From NCBI GenBank assembly GCA_019685575.1, contig JABFQO010000001.1, positions 120,159-184,158 on the forward strand: a DNA stretch of 64,000 nt. The letters run 5' to 3'. Under the pieces are notes generated by a model. It was given only the letters and a program-made list of their open reading frames with translations. It was not told the DNA's origin and searched no databases. Source of the DNA: Candidatus Bathyarchaeota archaeon A05DMB-4. GTDB lineage: Archaea > Thermoproteota > Bathyarchaeia > Bathyarchaeales > SOJC01. A program made the translations under genes and the position numbers. This document shows positions 42,229 through 52,108 of the stretch, one piece after another (position 1 is the first letter of the stretch; each line of letters opens with the position of its first letter).

Positions 42229-43854
42229 ATGCGCCTGTCAGCCAAACTAAAAAACATAAAAAACCTTAGAATCGCTCTAAATCTGAAGAGACGACCACGT
42301 ATCACTCTTGTTCCGCCTCCGGCACCGCCGAAACCCGTTCCTCGAGGGTTCAAGATAGTAGAAAGGTATCCTCTTTACGAGCCATTCGTGCACGTCGCCA
42401 TCGTGCAAAACCCCTCAACAGGCGAGTTCAAGTACATTTTAGACGAGCTTCAATTGGACGATCTGGAAAGAAACATCTACAACCGCATCTTGGACATTCT
42501 GCTTTCCGAAATAGAATCGCCAAAAGAGGAAATCACGGATCCGCGGAAATTTTTCGCCAACGAAGCCAGAAACATCGTCGACAAGTACCGTATAAGCTTA
42601 GGCTGGTTGCCCGATGTGTCTTGGTACAAGATCCTTTACCACGCGGAACGCGATTTGGTCGGCTTTGGAAAAATTGACCCTCTAATGCGTGACCCGAACA
42701 TCGAAGACGTTTCATGCGACGGTGTGGAAAAGCCCGTTTACGTGTGGCACCGCAAATATGAGAGTATAGAGAGCAACCTGCGTTTTTCGAATGACGATGA
42801 ACTTGACAATACCGTCGTCAAGCTTGTCCACATGGCAGGAAAACACGTCAGCTCAGCATTCCCCATCGTGGACGCCTCATTACCGGGAAAACACAGGTTG
42901 GCAGTTTGTTACCGACGCGAAGTAACGCCATTTGGCACCGCTTTCACCATCAGAAAGTTCCGGGAAGATCCGTATTCGATGATTGACTTGATCAACCTGG
43001 GAACTTTTAGTGAGGAAATGGCGGCGTACTTCTGGCTTTGTCTGGAAAACCACGCTTCAATCATGGTCTTAGGAGGAACCGCCGCGGGCAAGACTACGGC
43101 GTTGAACTCTTTGGCTTGTTTAATTAAACCAGGCAGCAAAATCATCACGATCGAGGAAACAGCCGAACTTAACTTACCTCATGAAAACTGGGTGTCATTA
43201 ATCGCGCGGAGAAGTTATGGACTTGGAGAGAACATCACGGGCGAAGTAACCTTGTTCGATCTGGTGAAGACATCTATGAGGCATCGCCCAGACGTCTTAA
43301 TCGTGGGCGAGGTTAGGGGAAACGAGGCTTATGTTTTGTTCCAAGCCCTCGCTACTGGACACGGTGGCATGTGCACGATGCACGCTGAGAACCTTGATTC
43401 GGCGGTTAAACGTCTGACTTCTAAGCCAATGGACATTGCACCTTCATACATTCCTCTCATGAACATCGTCTTGTCTGTTCAACGTGTGCAACTGCAGAAG
43501 CAGGGCGAAAGACGCGTGAACCGTCGAGTTCTGTCGGTGGACGAAATCGCGGCGTACGAGGAATACAGAAATACGTTCAAATGGAAGGCCGCAGAAGATG
43601 AGCACCAGCCTTTCTTGGACAACAGCACCATGCTCTCCTACATATCCGAACGCGTGGGCTACAGCAAAAAACAGTTAATAAAGGAAATTGAACGACGCAA
43701 GAACATTCTACACTGGATGCGGGAACAGAACATCCGAAGTTACAAAGACGTCGCAGCCATAATCGCGGAATACTGCATACGACCAAAAGAATTCTACGAG
43801 AAAATTTTCGTTAACGAGGAGGTAGAAGCAGTTGCAACTACTCGACGCCCTTGA
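42229..43854 (+). CDS. Type IV pilus/secretion ATPase (TadA/ArlI-like), locus B
   Basis: 541 residues. A basic, Pro-rich N-terminus (RPRITLVPPPAPPKPVPRG) precedes the N-domain; the RecA-like core has Walker A GGTAAGKT, Asp box ITIEETAELNLPHENW, Walker B LIVGEVRGNEA and His box GHGGMCTMHAENLD. It is clearly paralogous to the locus A ATPase but has a different Walker A spacer and a C-terminal extension. AGGAGG lies about 13 nt upstream of ATG 42229, just after the surface protein stop. The stop overlaps the TadC-like gene by 23 nt, showing coupled translation. Confidence 0.93.
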   Translation: MRLSAKLKNIKNLRIALNLKRRPRITLVPPPAPPKPVPRGFKIVERYPLYEPFVHVAIVQNPSTGEFKYILDELQLDDLERNIYNRILDILLSEIESPKEEITDPRKFFANEARNIVDKYRISLGWLPDVSWYKILYHAERDLVGFGKIDPLMRDPNIEDVSCDGVEKPVYVWHRKYESIESNLRFSNDDELDNTVVKLVHMAGKHVSSAFPIVDASLPGKHRLAVCYRREVTPFGTAFTIRKFREDPYSMIDLINLGTFSEEMAAYFWLCLENHASIMVLGGTAAGKTTALNSLACLIKPGSKIITIEETAELNLPHENWVSLIARRSYGLGENITGEVTLFDLVKTSMRHRPDVLIVGEVRGNEAYVLFQALATGHGGMCTMHAENLDSAVKRLTSKPMDIAPSYIPLMNIVLSVQRVQLQKQGERRVNRRVLSVDEIAAYEEYRNTFKWKAAEDEHQPFLDNSTMLSYISERVGYSKKQLIKEIERRKNILHWMREQNIRSYKDVAAIIAEYCIRPKEFYEKIFVNEEVEAVATTRRP

Positions 43855-45532
43855 GGGCTGGTCCTTTCGCATTTTCGGGCGAATCGCGCCGGCTTTCTTA
43901 AAGCACGTCTTCGAATTCAAAGATGAGTTGCGACGCGCAGGGATTAAGATTTATCCGGAAACCTATGTTTCTTTGATGTTTTTTGCGGCGTTTCTCACTT
44001 TGCCCGTGTCGATTGTCGCGATGGTGCTTCTGTATGTTACTCAGTTGATTCCGTTGATTTTTCTCGTGCCTACTCCTATTTTTGTTATGATTGTGTTCAT
44101 GATTATGCCTATGTCTAAGGCGAATGACAGGGCTACTTCTTTGGAGAGGGAGGTGCCTTTTGCTGCGACGTACATCACTGTTATGGCGAGTGGCGGTATT
44201 CCGCCGTATGTTAGTTTCAAGCGGCTTTCTGAGGTTGACTTAATGCCTGCGACGCGCAGAGAGGCGAAAGAAATAATCAAAGACGTCGAGATTTTCGGTA
44301 TAGACCCCTTGAGTGCCATGGTTAGTTCTGCGAAGCATCATCCCTTGGATGTTTTCAGAGATTTTCTGTCCGGCTACGCTTCAACTGTGATTATCGGCGG
44401 AGACATCGCTCACTTTTTGGAAACGAAGTCAGAAGATATTTTCAAAGCTCGTGCGGCGAGAGTGCGAAACGCGGCAGAACGTCTCGGCATGCTTCTGGAG
44501 TCTTTTATTATCATAATGGTTCTGATGTCGCTTTGTTTCTACATTCTCTTCAGTGTGGAATCAATCTACAGCAGTGGCTTGTCCATGGGGTCGGGTATTT
44601 TGATGTACACTTATGTTTTCACGCCCATGCTTTCTTTTGTCTTCATTTACCTGGCTCACGGCATGCAGCCTAAGACTCCTGTGACGGATTATACGCCATA
44701 CAAAGTCTTTGGAATGTGTATAGCCGTTGGCGCCCTAGTATTTCTGTTGCTGACGAATTTCGCTGGGCTGATAGACATACCGTTTCTAGGCGGCATTTCC
44801 AGCATTATAGATCTTCCCACAGCGACAGCGATTGCTCTGTTCATTACCACGGCGCCCCCCGCGATCGTCCAGATTAGGCTTGCTGGCAAAAAGCTTAGCT
44901 TGGAGCATGGAATCGCTAACTTTCTGCGGGACTTGACCGAAGTTCGGAAGACGGGGCTTGCGCCAGAAAAATGTATTGAGACTCTTTCGTCCCGTGATTA
45001 TGGGGAATTTAGTAAAGAATTGAAAAAGATTACTTCTGAAATTTCGTGGGGAATCCCCATTAAGAAGGTCATTATGGACTTTGTTAAGCGAACAAAGAGT
45101 TGGATTACTCAAATCGTCATGTTTCTGCTGGTTGAAGCAATAGACGTGGGTGGCGGGACGATTACTATGATTGAATCTCTCGCAAGGTTTAACAACATGA
45201 CTCAAGAGGTGGAAAAGGAGAAGAAGATGGCTGTTCGACCTTACGTGATGATTCCCTACTTCGCCGCTATCTTGTTGGTAGCGACAACCGTGATGATGCT
45301 GATGTTCACCAACCAGACCGTTGGAGTTGCTAGAGAAACAAGGCCATCAAGCGACCTGACTTCTCTCACCACGATATTCACGACGTCTGTCATTATCCAC
45401 AGTTATCTAATCGGGTTGGTTGGAGGTAAAATCAGCGAAGAATCCGTCGCGGCTGGGTTTAAGCATTCTGCGATTCTTGTCATAATTGCCGTTATTGCAG
45501 CTAAACTGGTTCCCATGTTTATCAGTTTCTAG
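43832..45532 (+). CDS. TadC/ArlJ-like pilus platform protein, two F domains
   Basis: 566 residues with two cytoplasmic type II secretion F domains (EREVPFAATYITVMASGGIPP near residue 105; LRDLTEVRKTGLAPEKCIE near residue 370) and about eight membrane helices in three groups. Two-domain TadC/ArlJ proteins form the inner-membrane platform that the ATPase turns or pushes. TTG 43832 follows GAGGAGG and lies inside the ATPase frame. It is the complete counterpart of the truncated gene at the left edge of the window. Confidence 0.92.
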   Translation: MQLLDALEGWSFRIFGRIAPAFLKHVFEFKDELRRAGIKIYPETYVSLMFFAAFLTLPVSIVAMVLLYVTQLIPLIFLVPTPIFVMIVFMIMPMSKANDRATSLEREVPFAATYITVMASGGIPPYVSFKRLSEVDLMPATRREAKEIIKDVEIFGIDPLSAMVSSAKHHPLDVFRDFLSGYASTVIIGGDIAHFLETKSEDIFKARAARVRNAAERLGMLLESFIIIMVLMSLCFYILFSVESIYSSGLSMGSGILMYTYVFTPMLSFVFIYLAHGMQPKTPVTDYTPYKVFGMCIAVGALVFLLLTNFAGLIDIPFLGGISSIIDLPTATAIALFITTAPPAIVQIRLAGKKLSLEHGIANFLRDLTEVRKTGLAPEKCIETLSSRDYGEFSKELKKITSEISWGIPIKKVIMDFVKRTKSWITQIVMFLLVEAIDVGGGTITMIESLARFNNMTQEVEKEKKMAVRPYVMIPYFAAILLVATTVMMLMFTNQTVGVARETRPSSDLTSLTTIFTTSVIIHSYLIGLVGGKISEESVAAGFKHSAILVIIAVIAAKLVPMFISF

Positions 45533-45562
45533 GAGGGGTAATCTACGAAACTAAAACTTGTA

Positions 45563-46381
45563 GTGAAGCACCGCCGCGGGAACAAAGCGCTGAGTCCAGT
45601 TGTGTCGACTGTTATTATTACTGGGACGATAATTATGTTAGTCACGGTTGTGCTTGTTTTTGCGAACAATTTTCTTTCGATAAGAATGGCTGAGAGTGAC
45701 TTTAATGCGGCTAAACAGTTTATGCAGACAGTTGGTCTACAAGTCGACGATGTAGCCTGGATAATTGGGCGCACAGAAACAGCGCGTTATTCAAGTAGGT
45801 ATGGTCAAGTTGTTTTGCAGCAGTTAGCTTTGAACTACACGGTTTACGTAAACACCACAACGCCCAACGAGAAATTTTTCACGGTGAAAACTGGCATCAT
45901 ATGTTTTAACATGCCAACATCGCAATATTCAGTCGGAAACAACTATTTCGAGTTGATATATCCTTCCAGCAATAGTTTTCTGTTGACCGGCGCCTCAGCA
46001 CCAGTTGCTAGGGTTTTCACGGTGGAAAAGATTCCCACGTTTGATGGCAGTTACGTAAGGGTTGTTGCTGTGCCGATAATAAGGATGGTAAACTTGACGA
46101 TTGACCAGACAAACTACGTTCGCCTTTATCTTCCAGTTCTGTCCAAAGGCGATGCAACATCTAAAAACTACCCGACGGTCACTCTCACTGGAGAATCGTT
46201 CCACATACAACGAAAAGAAAACGTGACTGGGATTAAAGTTGTAGTAAGCTTTCCTTTCGTTGACTTCAACAATTCCTTCTTCAACTTCGTTCGAGAAGTA
46301 GAATTGATTCGTTTGTCGGGGAGGTCGGTTCTCGACATTAACGTGGGCGGCGTGGAAGTGGATTTGGGGGTGCATCCATAG
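45563..46381 (+). CDS. Type IV pilin-like protein, locus B
   Basis: 272 residues, GTG start. The N-terminus KHRRGNKALSPVVSTVIITG matches the archaeal type IV pilin N-domain, with a basic n-region, a small residue before the hydrophobic helix and ALSPVV typical of processed pilins. The large mature part is beta-rich with NYT, NTT, NLT, NVT and NNS sequons. Its size matches the 278-residue protein of locus A. First of five membrane-anchored or secreted subunits after the ATPase-TadC pair; it may be the major or a minor subunit. Confidence 0.75.
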   Translation: MKHRRGNKALSPVVSTVIITGTIIMLVTVVLVFANNFLSIRMAESDFNAAKQFMQTVGLQVDDVAWIIGRTETARYSSRYGQVVLQQLALNYTVYVNTTTPNEKFFTVKTGIICFNMPTSQYSVGNNYFELIYPSSNSFLLTGASAPVARVFTVEKIPTFDGSYVRVVAVPIIRMVNLTIDQTNYVRLYLPVLSKGDATSKNYPTVTLTGESFHIQRKENVTGIKVVVSFPFVDFNNSFFNFVREVELIRLSGRSVLDINVGGVEVDLGVHP

Positions 46382-46401
46382 GATGGTTGAGGTGAAACGG
46401 C

Positions 46402-46866
46402 TTGCCGCACGTTAGCATGGAATACGCCATCATGGTTCCAATTCTCTTGGTACAGGTTATTCTGATACCTTACACCACGGGTTTGGTTATGGATGTCTGG
46501 GGGGTTAGGCGAAGAGAAACCGCGCTTCAAGATGTTGCAAGCCATTTTGGAAGCACCATGCAGCAACTTTATTTTACTCTGAACCGTGAAGAAATCGCCG
46601 CTGGAAACGTCACCCAAGCCGCCAACACTCCGCCGTTCATTGAATCTTTTCCTTACACCGTAACCGCATCGAGTAAAAGAATCGGAAACAGCACCATTAT
46701 AACTCTGTATTTTGCCTTAACTGGAACAACCGTCACTACCACTACGCAAGTCACGATGGGGCCGAACGTGCTTTGGAACCCGTCCATCTACGTAAGCAAT
46801 TCAACGAGCGCCTGTATAAAAATTGAAAAAGAACTCGACGGCATCTTAAAATTTTCGTTTGGGTGA
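46402..46866 (+). CDS. Pseudopilin-like protein, locus B
   Basis: 154 residues, TTG 46402 with GAGGTG upstream. A short N-terminus with Glu (HVSMEYAIMVPILLVQVILI) leads straight into a hydrophobic helix, resembling TadE/pseudopilin starts where Glu five residues in is needed for assembly. The body is beta-rich with sequons NVT, NST and NSTS. Matches the position and size of the 153-residue protein in locus A. No named family can be assigned beyond this layout. Confidence 0.65.
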   Translation: MPHVSMEYAIMVPILLVQVILIPYTTGLVMDVWGVRRRETALQDVASHFGSTMQQLYFTLNREEIAAGNVTQAANTPPFIESFPYTVTASSKRIGNSTIITLYFALTGTTVTTTTQVTMGPNVLWNPSIYVSNSTSACIKIEKELDGILKFSFG

Positions 46867-46887
46867 GGGGGTGAAAAAACGACTGGC

Positions 46888-48096
46888 GTGACCGTTGATC
46901 ATCTGGTTGCTACCACGATTTTCATTTCGGCATTACTGTTGTTCACTGGTCTCTTTAGTCAGTCAATACAAGTTGCAATTCTGTATCAACAAAACAGGCA
47001 CGTCATGATGAAAGCCAGCGACCTTTTAGACAACATTTTGCTCAACCCAGGGTATCCGTACAACTGGGGCGAAACCAACACCACCCTCTCATATTTTGGG
47101 CTTCAACAACCCGGAGCCAGCGGTTACGTGCTTAGTTCCTTTGCGCTCATGAGGTTAACTTCCCTCACCGGAGAACCAGTAGAATACCCGCGCGGTTCAG
47201 GAAAATGGTACAATAACGTCAGTTTAGGACCTCAAGGTTACCTGTTTATGCCACTAAGCAGTTGCATAACTTACGATACGGCTAGCAAGCTTTTAGGGAT
47301 CAACGGCACCTACGGCTTCCAACTCAGCATCATGCCCGTCGTAAACGTATCCATATCCATAAATCGAGCCAACCCATTGCGGCTGAAGGTTGAGGTAAGC
47401 GGCCCCGGCTTTCCACTTAGCGGGGCTGACTTGAGTTATTATCTTTACCGTGCCTACAAAACAGGCACGTACCCTTCCATACAACTTTACAGCGGCGTCA
47501 CGAAAGCAGATCCCGCTGGAGTGGCGTATTTGGATTTTGCCTTCAACGGTTCAACCGAGACGTACACGGTTGTCGTGTATGCGCGTTTAAGTGGTCTTCT
47601 CGGGATTGGGCATTATTCCCACAGAACCTTCACGAGAGGGGAGGGTGTTATGCCGTTTGTCGCAAATTACGAGAGTGGCAAAGTGTACCTTGCCCACAGT
47701 TGGGATGTGCACGACCAAGGAACACCAGTGCCTGACTATAAATTCAACGCCACATTTTTCATCCTAACTGAAGAGTTTGAATTTCAACCTTGGCCCATAC
47801 AAAATTCCACTGGCAACCTCAATTACGGCGCCAAAAACTACGAAATAACAACGCTCCCAGTCGCGCATCCCGGTTTTCTGCTCATCACTTACTGGAACGG
47901 TGGAGAGTACGGGATGAACATTATGCCTTGGGGCATTGGCACGTTAGGCGTTTCCACGGTGTTCGGAGGCACTCCACAAGGCAAAGTTTGGACGGCTACT
48001 GATTTTCGCCAAGTGACGGTTGATCAAATTGCGTACCAAGCAAAGATCACGTGTTGGAGTTTGAAAGGATATCAAGTCTGGAAATCTGGAGGGTAG
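46888..48096 (+). CDS. Large single-pass secreted protein, pilus locus B
   Basis: 402 residues, GTG start. N-terminal helix (about 5-27, LVATTIFISALLLFTGLFSQ) then a large, presumably extracellular domain of beta-rich sequence with many Tyr, Gly and Asn, containing numerous sequons (NTT, NVS, NGT, NGS, NAT, NST). No catalytic motif or named domain recognised. Lies 21 nt after the pseudopilin and 6 nt before the next gene. A pilus-associated or tip subunit is plausible from context. Confidence 0.65.
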   Translation: MTVDHLVATTIFISALLLFTGLFSQSIQVAILYQQNRHVMMKASDLLDNILLNPGYPYNWGETNTTLSYFGLQQPGASGYVLSSFALMRLTSLTGEPVEYPRGSGKWYNNVSLGPQGYLFMPLSSCITYDTASKLLGINGTYGFQLSIMPVVNVSISINRANPLRLKVEVSGPGFPLSGADLSYYLYRAYKTGTYPSIQLYSGVTKADPAGVAYLDFAFNGSTETYTVVVYARLSGLLGIGHYSHRTFTRGEGVMPFVANYESGKVYLAHSWDVHDQGTPVPDYKFNATFFILTEEFEFQPWPIQNSTGNLNYGAKNYEITTLPVAHPGFLLITYWNGGEYGMNIMPWGIGTLGVSTVFGGTPQGKVWTATDFRQVTVDQIAYQAKITCWSLKGYQVWKSGG

Positions 48097-48102
48097 CAAG
48101 GC

Positions 48103-49434
48103 TTGATGCGTACAGTCGAAATCATAATGGTCATCATCATCTTGGCCACGGCGTTCATTGCTACGACGCTTTACGCGGTGTTGCCGTCTCCGAAGCAGCT
48201 TTCTTCTCCGAGCCTTAGACAACTTGCCTTAACCACCCTTCAAGTTCTAGATACAAAGAAAGCCCTTACAGACACGGTCTTCAAAGACCCGACGGATCAG
48301 GCTTGGGCAGAATTGCAGATTGCGCTGTCGGCTATTCTTCCGCCTAATGTAGTTTACAATTTAACGGTTTACGACACGGTTAGAGTGGGTGACACCATGA
48401 CTTACGAGAAGTTTTATTCCATCACAAACTCTGAAAGCGGCGTTGGCACCTATTCGGAAGCAGCCACCTACCTTGTGACGTCGACTAACGTGACGTTCAC
48501 GGTTACGCCGCGAAAAATCTCGGGAACACTGTATATTCTGAACTGCAGCGACGCCAACGGCTGGTGGATCACGGGCTACACGAGCCAAAAACTTGCAGCA
48601 GACCTTCAAGACATGCTTTCGCCGTACTTTAACACGACCATAATGGTGCAAAACACTGCGCAATTAGCACAACTTTTGAACGGCAACAAGATTTCCGCAA
48701 ACCCGCATGAAAACGTTACAAACGCGGTAATTCTTAACACGTTCGGGGAGGCAGTGCCAATTCCGTCGACGTTTGCAGATCTTTATCCGCGAGATTCGTA
48801 CGCGGAATATTGCTACCAACTTGGGAGAAGAACTAATCTTTACAATTGGACGTGGGTAAGCATAGTCGGGTGGCCACTATACTACGTTAGCAACACGGCC
48901 AAGTTTTCCAGCAGTCAAAACGACTGGGGGATTTACGGAATGATTCAAGTTAGCAACCCGGGGCTGAAAGCATTTCTTATGGGATTAAATGGTCAAAGTT
49001 ACACGTCGCCACCGGGAAGCAGTCAAACTGGAAACCCGGGAGTTGTTTACTTCACTTCTTGGGCAAGATACTATTCAAACTATTATGGCATTTACCCGTC
49101 ACAGTATCAGACTTCGACCCGTGCACTTTCGGATTCTATACTGTCAACCTACCGTCTCACCATAGATAACACAAACGGCTATGTTTTCCAGAAATCAGGT
49201 GAATGGATTGCCGCTGCAACCTACAACCATCGAGAGCCTTACCCAAATGGCGCGATCCATGGCTCTTTGACGGCGATAGGGTTGACGAGGATCCCCGACA
49301 TACGCATAACCGCTCTTGCTCTTCTCATGTATTATCATCCAGTCCTTTACAAGTCTGAATTAACGATAACAAGCGGAGAAAGACCGACGCAAAGACTTGT
49401 GGTTCTACAGCTTAGCCAGCAAGGAGGAAACTAG
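48103..49434 (+). CDS. Large single-pass secreted protein, pilus locus B
   Basis: 443 residues from TTG 48103 or the adjacent ATG 48106, both after GGAGGG. One N-terminal membrane helix (VEIIMVIIILATAFIATTLY), then a long extracellular region with sequons NLT, NVT, NCS and NTT. The central part (GNKISANPHENVTNAVILN, then WTWVSIVGWPLYYVSNTAKF) vaguely resembles a glutamine-amidotransferase-like or surface-receptor fold, but no active site is clear. Stops 1 nt before the next ATG. Role unknown; context suggests a pilus or secretion-system component. Confidence 0.65.
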   Translation: MMRTVEIIMVIIILATAFIATTLYAVLPSPKQLSSPSLRQLALTTLQVLDTKKALTDTVFKDPTDQAWAELQIALSAILPPNVVYNLTVYDTVRVGDTMTYEKFYSITNSESGVGTYSEAATYLVTSTNVTFTVTPRKISGTLYILNCSDANGWWITGYTSQKLAADLQDMLSPYFNTTIMVQNTAQLAQLLNGNKISANPHENVTNAVILNTFGEAVPIPSTFADLYPRDSYAEYCYQLGRRTNLYNWTWVSIVGWPLYYVSNTAKFSSSQNDWGIYGMIQVSNPGLKAFLMGLNGQSYTSPPGSSQTGNPGVVYFTSWARYYSNYYGIYPSQYQTSTRALSDSILSTYRLTIDNTNGYVFQKSGEWIAAATYNHREPYPNGAIHGSLTAIGLTRIPDIRITALALLMYYHPVLYKSELTITSGERPTQRLVVLQLSQQGGN

Positions 49435-49435
49435 C

Positions 49436-51367
49436 ATGAAAAAGCTACTTGAGAAAAAGGGCCAGTTTTCCATAATTGCCGCGGCACTCGTGGCAATCGT
49501 ACTTGCTACTGCTTTGATCACCACTTATTCCATGATCAGAAACAATCCGCTTCAAGAACGCCCCCAAATTCTAGGATCCATCGACGAAATGAACCTAGCA
49601 ATCGATCACATTCTCGAATTTGCGGTTGGGTATTATGGCTCGATTTTGCAGATAACAGGCAACACGACGTATGCACAAAAGCTTGCCACAGAGTATCTGG
49701 TGAACGGCTTGCAAAACATAGCTTATACTCATCCAAGCTGGAACCCCACGTTTGAGATAAACCATTTGCGGATTAGTGCTTCTTGGTTTAACCGTACGAG
49801 TTCGAGCGAAGGTGCGATTAACGTGACGTATTCTTTGGCTGGGCTGGGTATTTCTGGGATAAAGTATTCGACCTCTTTGGGGCTGAAGGTGACCGTGAAC
49901 CCGTCCACGACGAATTATGTATTAATCAACGTGTCTCGTGACGGAGGCAAGCCCTACCCAACGTTGAGCAAAACCAATTTCCTCTTTTACAACTACAGTT
50001 ACGTGGAATCCGATTGGGAAAAAAAAGCAGGAGTCGCTATCACGTCTATCGTTTCAACAGAAACATATTCAACCTATGAGATTATGATTCCAAACGGTGT
50101 GGATCCGAAATCTTACATGGTTTTGAGCACCGATCCGCGGGGAATCACTGTGGTGGCTTCTACCTTCTCACATTACACTTACAGTTTCTCGTGGAACCAA
50201 ACGCTGTACTCGTCGCTTAACCAAGACGTTGTAGTCGTTGAAGCGCTTCAAAACGGCTCTTTACGATGGCTCGGGCAAAACCTGCAGTTGACAACTCCCG
50301 GCAAACCTATCCCGCCGGTTCCTATTAGGGCTCTTAGGGTAAACCAAACGATTAACGGAGTAAACAGAGAAGTTCCGTTTCAAGTTGAAGACTGGGGGTC
50401 TGCATACAGGGTACCTTTAGGTATTTCCAGCAACGCGAGCATTTTCACTAGTAGAAACATGCTAGTTTTCTTGTGGAACCATCGAATCACAAACGTTACA
50501 CTGTGGTGGGATGGCAGGGACAAAGCGAACCAAACGTCATATGCTTTTACTAATAGATACTTTACGGGAGACAATCCTACTGCAAGGCGATTAACAAACG
50601 GCATTCTGACTATAACTATTAGCTCCTCTGGCTTCACCATAACTTCTTCAATCCAAGGGGGAACTATTACGAGTACTGCAAGCTTTATGAGAATCAACAA
50701 GGAAAATCCTGCGTATGGAGCCAGTCCTTCGTATGTAATTCACCACGGCATAGTCAGAGACATTGTACAACAAGAAGCAGAATGGTCAACTGGCGCTCCC
50801 AATTGCACAAATGTGTACTCACAAATGTATTTTACTCTCCCAGCTAACGCAACATATTACACTTACGCCTTAAGAACTATTTTTGTCGACTCTCTTCAAA
50901 GCCGAACCCTAACAGATTTAAGCGCTATTCGACTTACAGTTTCGAGCGGCTTACAACGCACAGAGAATGGAACGAGTGGAGGCTACCCTGTTTCTTCAAG
51001 CAACGCTGGATTATTCTACAACTTTACAAGTTTTCAAAATGGCTGGGCCCATCATTGGAGCGAGTTTATATCAGGAACGGCTGGTGCAGGAATAATGTTC
51101 ACAGATGACGCTAACAGAAAACTTTACCTCTTCGATAACATTGCAGGTCAAAAGACTGGCGCACTCAATGTAACAAGTTCTGGGCGCATCATAGAGTTTA
51201 ACCCTGTGGGGCGCTCTCAGTATCCCGCATCTTTCCAAAATTCACTCGATGTAACCTGGTTCGGTGCGGTTGTCAACTTTTACGGAACCGACCCAATTTA
51301 CCCAAGCAGCGGAAACATAGGCTTATGGATACTCGTAGAAAAACCACCCACCATCTCAGTAAACTAA
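49436..51367 (+). CDS. Very large pilin-like secreted protein, pilus locus B
   Basis: 643 residues from ATG 49436, which is preceded by AAGGAGG; a longer frame from 49397 lacks such a site. The N-terminus KKLLEKKGQFSIIAAALVAI has the KKG-hydrophobic-helix layout of archaeal prepilins, but the mature part is more than three times normal pilin size, beta-rich and heavily supplied with sequons. Contains Tyr/Trp-rich stretches such as HHWSEFISGTAGAG. Last gene of locus B; a copy of the intergenic repeat follows 83 nt later. Likely exported and anchored with the pilus; specific role unknown. Confidence 0.65.
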   Translation: MKKLLEKKGQFSIIAAALVAIVLATALITTYSMIRNNPLQERPQILGSIDEMNLAIDHILEFAVGYYGSILQITGNTTYAQKLATEYLVNGLQNIAYTHPSWNPTFEINHLRISASWFNRTSSSEGAINVTYSLAGLGISGIKYSTSLGLKVTVNPSTTNYVLINVSRDGGKPYPTLSKTNFLFYNYSYVESDWEKKAGVAITSIVSTETYSTYEIMIPNGVDPKSYMVLSTDPRGITVVASTFSHYTYSFSWNQTLYSSLNQDVVVVEALQNGSLRWLGQNLQLTTPGKPIPPVPIRALRVNQTINGVNREVPFQVEDWGSAYRVPLGISSNASIFTSRNMLVFLWNHRITNVTLWWDGRDKANQTSYAFTNRYFTGDNPTARRLTNGILTITISSSGFTITSSIQGGTITSTASFMRINKENPAYGASPSYVIHHGIVRDIVQQEAEWSTGAPNCTNVYSQMYFTLPANATYYTYALRTIFVDSLQSRTLTDLSAIRLTVSSGLQRTENGTSGGYPVSSSNAGLFYNFTSFQNGWAHHWSEFISGTAGAGIMFTDDANRKLYLFDNIAGQKTGALNVTSSGRIIEFNPVGRSQYPASFQNSLDVTWFGAVVNFYGTDPIYPSSGNIGLWILVEKPPTISVN

Positions 51368-51450
51368 AACCATCCTTACCCCACGAAAGAAACGAACGCC
51401 CAGACCAGAAAGAAGCACGCGCGTTTCTTCACAAAACCCAAAACCACACA

Positions 51451-51549
51451 AGTGAACCACTGGTTCTCTGTTCATATTTGCGGTATATTTGGAGCCTAAT
51501 AGGATCATATATGGAAGAGGAGGGAGAGAAGCGTCGCACAGATTCACAC
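51451..51549 (+). repeat. Intergenic repeat family, copy 2
   Basis: Starts AGTGAACCACTGGTTCTCTG and runs through the ~58-bp conserved core to a purine-rich tail (AAGAGGAGGGAGAGAAGCG) and CACAGATTCACACA. Same orientation as copy 1; located between the end of pilus locus B and the convergent regulator gene. Confidence 0.8.
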
Positions 51550-51550
51550 A

Positions 51551-51979
51551 CTAAACGGTTTCTTTCACCCAAGCCTTCACAGTTTCATAAACAAACGAAA
51601 CCGCAGCCACACAAGTAACGATAAAAGCAAACACGTACTCCCGCGTAAAAACCACCGGCCTAAAAAACACCAACTCCAACACAACCGCCAACGAAAAGAA
51701 AATCGCATAAAAAAAATACCTCGGAACAAGCATACGCCTCAAACGAACAAGATTCCTAAGGTAAACCCTGTTCACACGATACCCAACCACACCCTTCTTA
51801 ATCAAACCAGCATTCTCCAACTTCTCCAGATGATAAACCGCCAACGTAGGGCTACTCAACTTCAACGCCCGCTGAACCTCACGAATCCCCGTTTCCTTCT
51901 TATTCTTCAAAACAAAATGATAAACCCTCAGCGTCAAACCCCGAAGCACATCTTCAACATCAACGTCCTCAGAACTCAT
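51551..51979 (-). CDS. Membrane-anchored winged-helix regulator
   Basis: 142 residues. The N-terminal ~75 residues form an ArsR-like winged HTH (GIREVQRALKLSSPTLAVYH, then LEKLENAGLIKKGVVGYR). The C-terminal part has two hydrophobic helices (YFFYAIFFSLAVVLELVFF and YVFAFIVTCVAAVSFVYETV), so the protein is held in the membrane with its DNA-binding domain inside. Such one-component regulators are common in archaea and can sense envelope signals. It is divergent from a secreted protein; palindromes at 52041-52057 and 52065-52075 lie between them. Confidence 0.8.
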   Translation of the reverse strand: MSSEDVDVEDVLRGLTLRVYHFVLKNKKETGIREVQRALKLSSPTLAVYHLEKLENAGLIKKGVVGYRVNRVYLRNLVRLRRMLVPRYFFYAIFFSLAVVLELVFFRPVVFTREYVFAFIVTCVAAVSFVYETVKAWVKETV

Positions 51980-52040
51980 CCCTGGTCAACAACAAAAAAA
52001 TAGATGAATCTCTATATTTGAATGTCGCTGTCCAAAAACC

Positions 52041-52075
52041 TTGTACACCACGTACAAATATATAGGATTAAATCC
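52041..52075 (+). promoter_or_regulatory. Promoter with two palindromes upstream of 52109
   Basis: TTGTAC-ACCAC-GTACAA (52041-52057), a TATA-like AAATATATA (52056-52064) and GGATT-A-AATCC (52065-52075) are contiguous. The arrangement flanks the TATA box on both sides, as expected for a repressor-controlled promoter; the membrane wHTH encoded next door is the obvious candidate. Confidence 0.55.
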
Positions 52076-52108
52076 AATACCAACAAATAATATACACGGT
52101 GAGAATGG

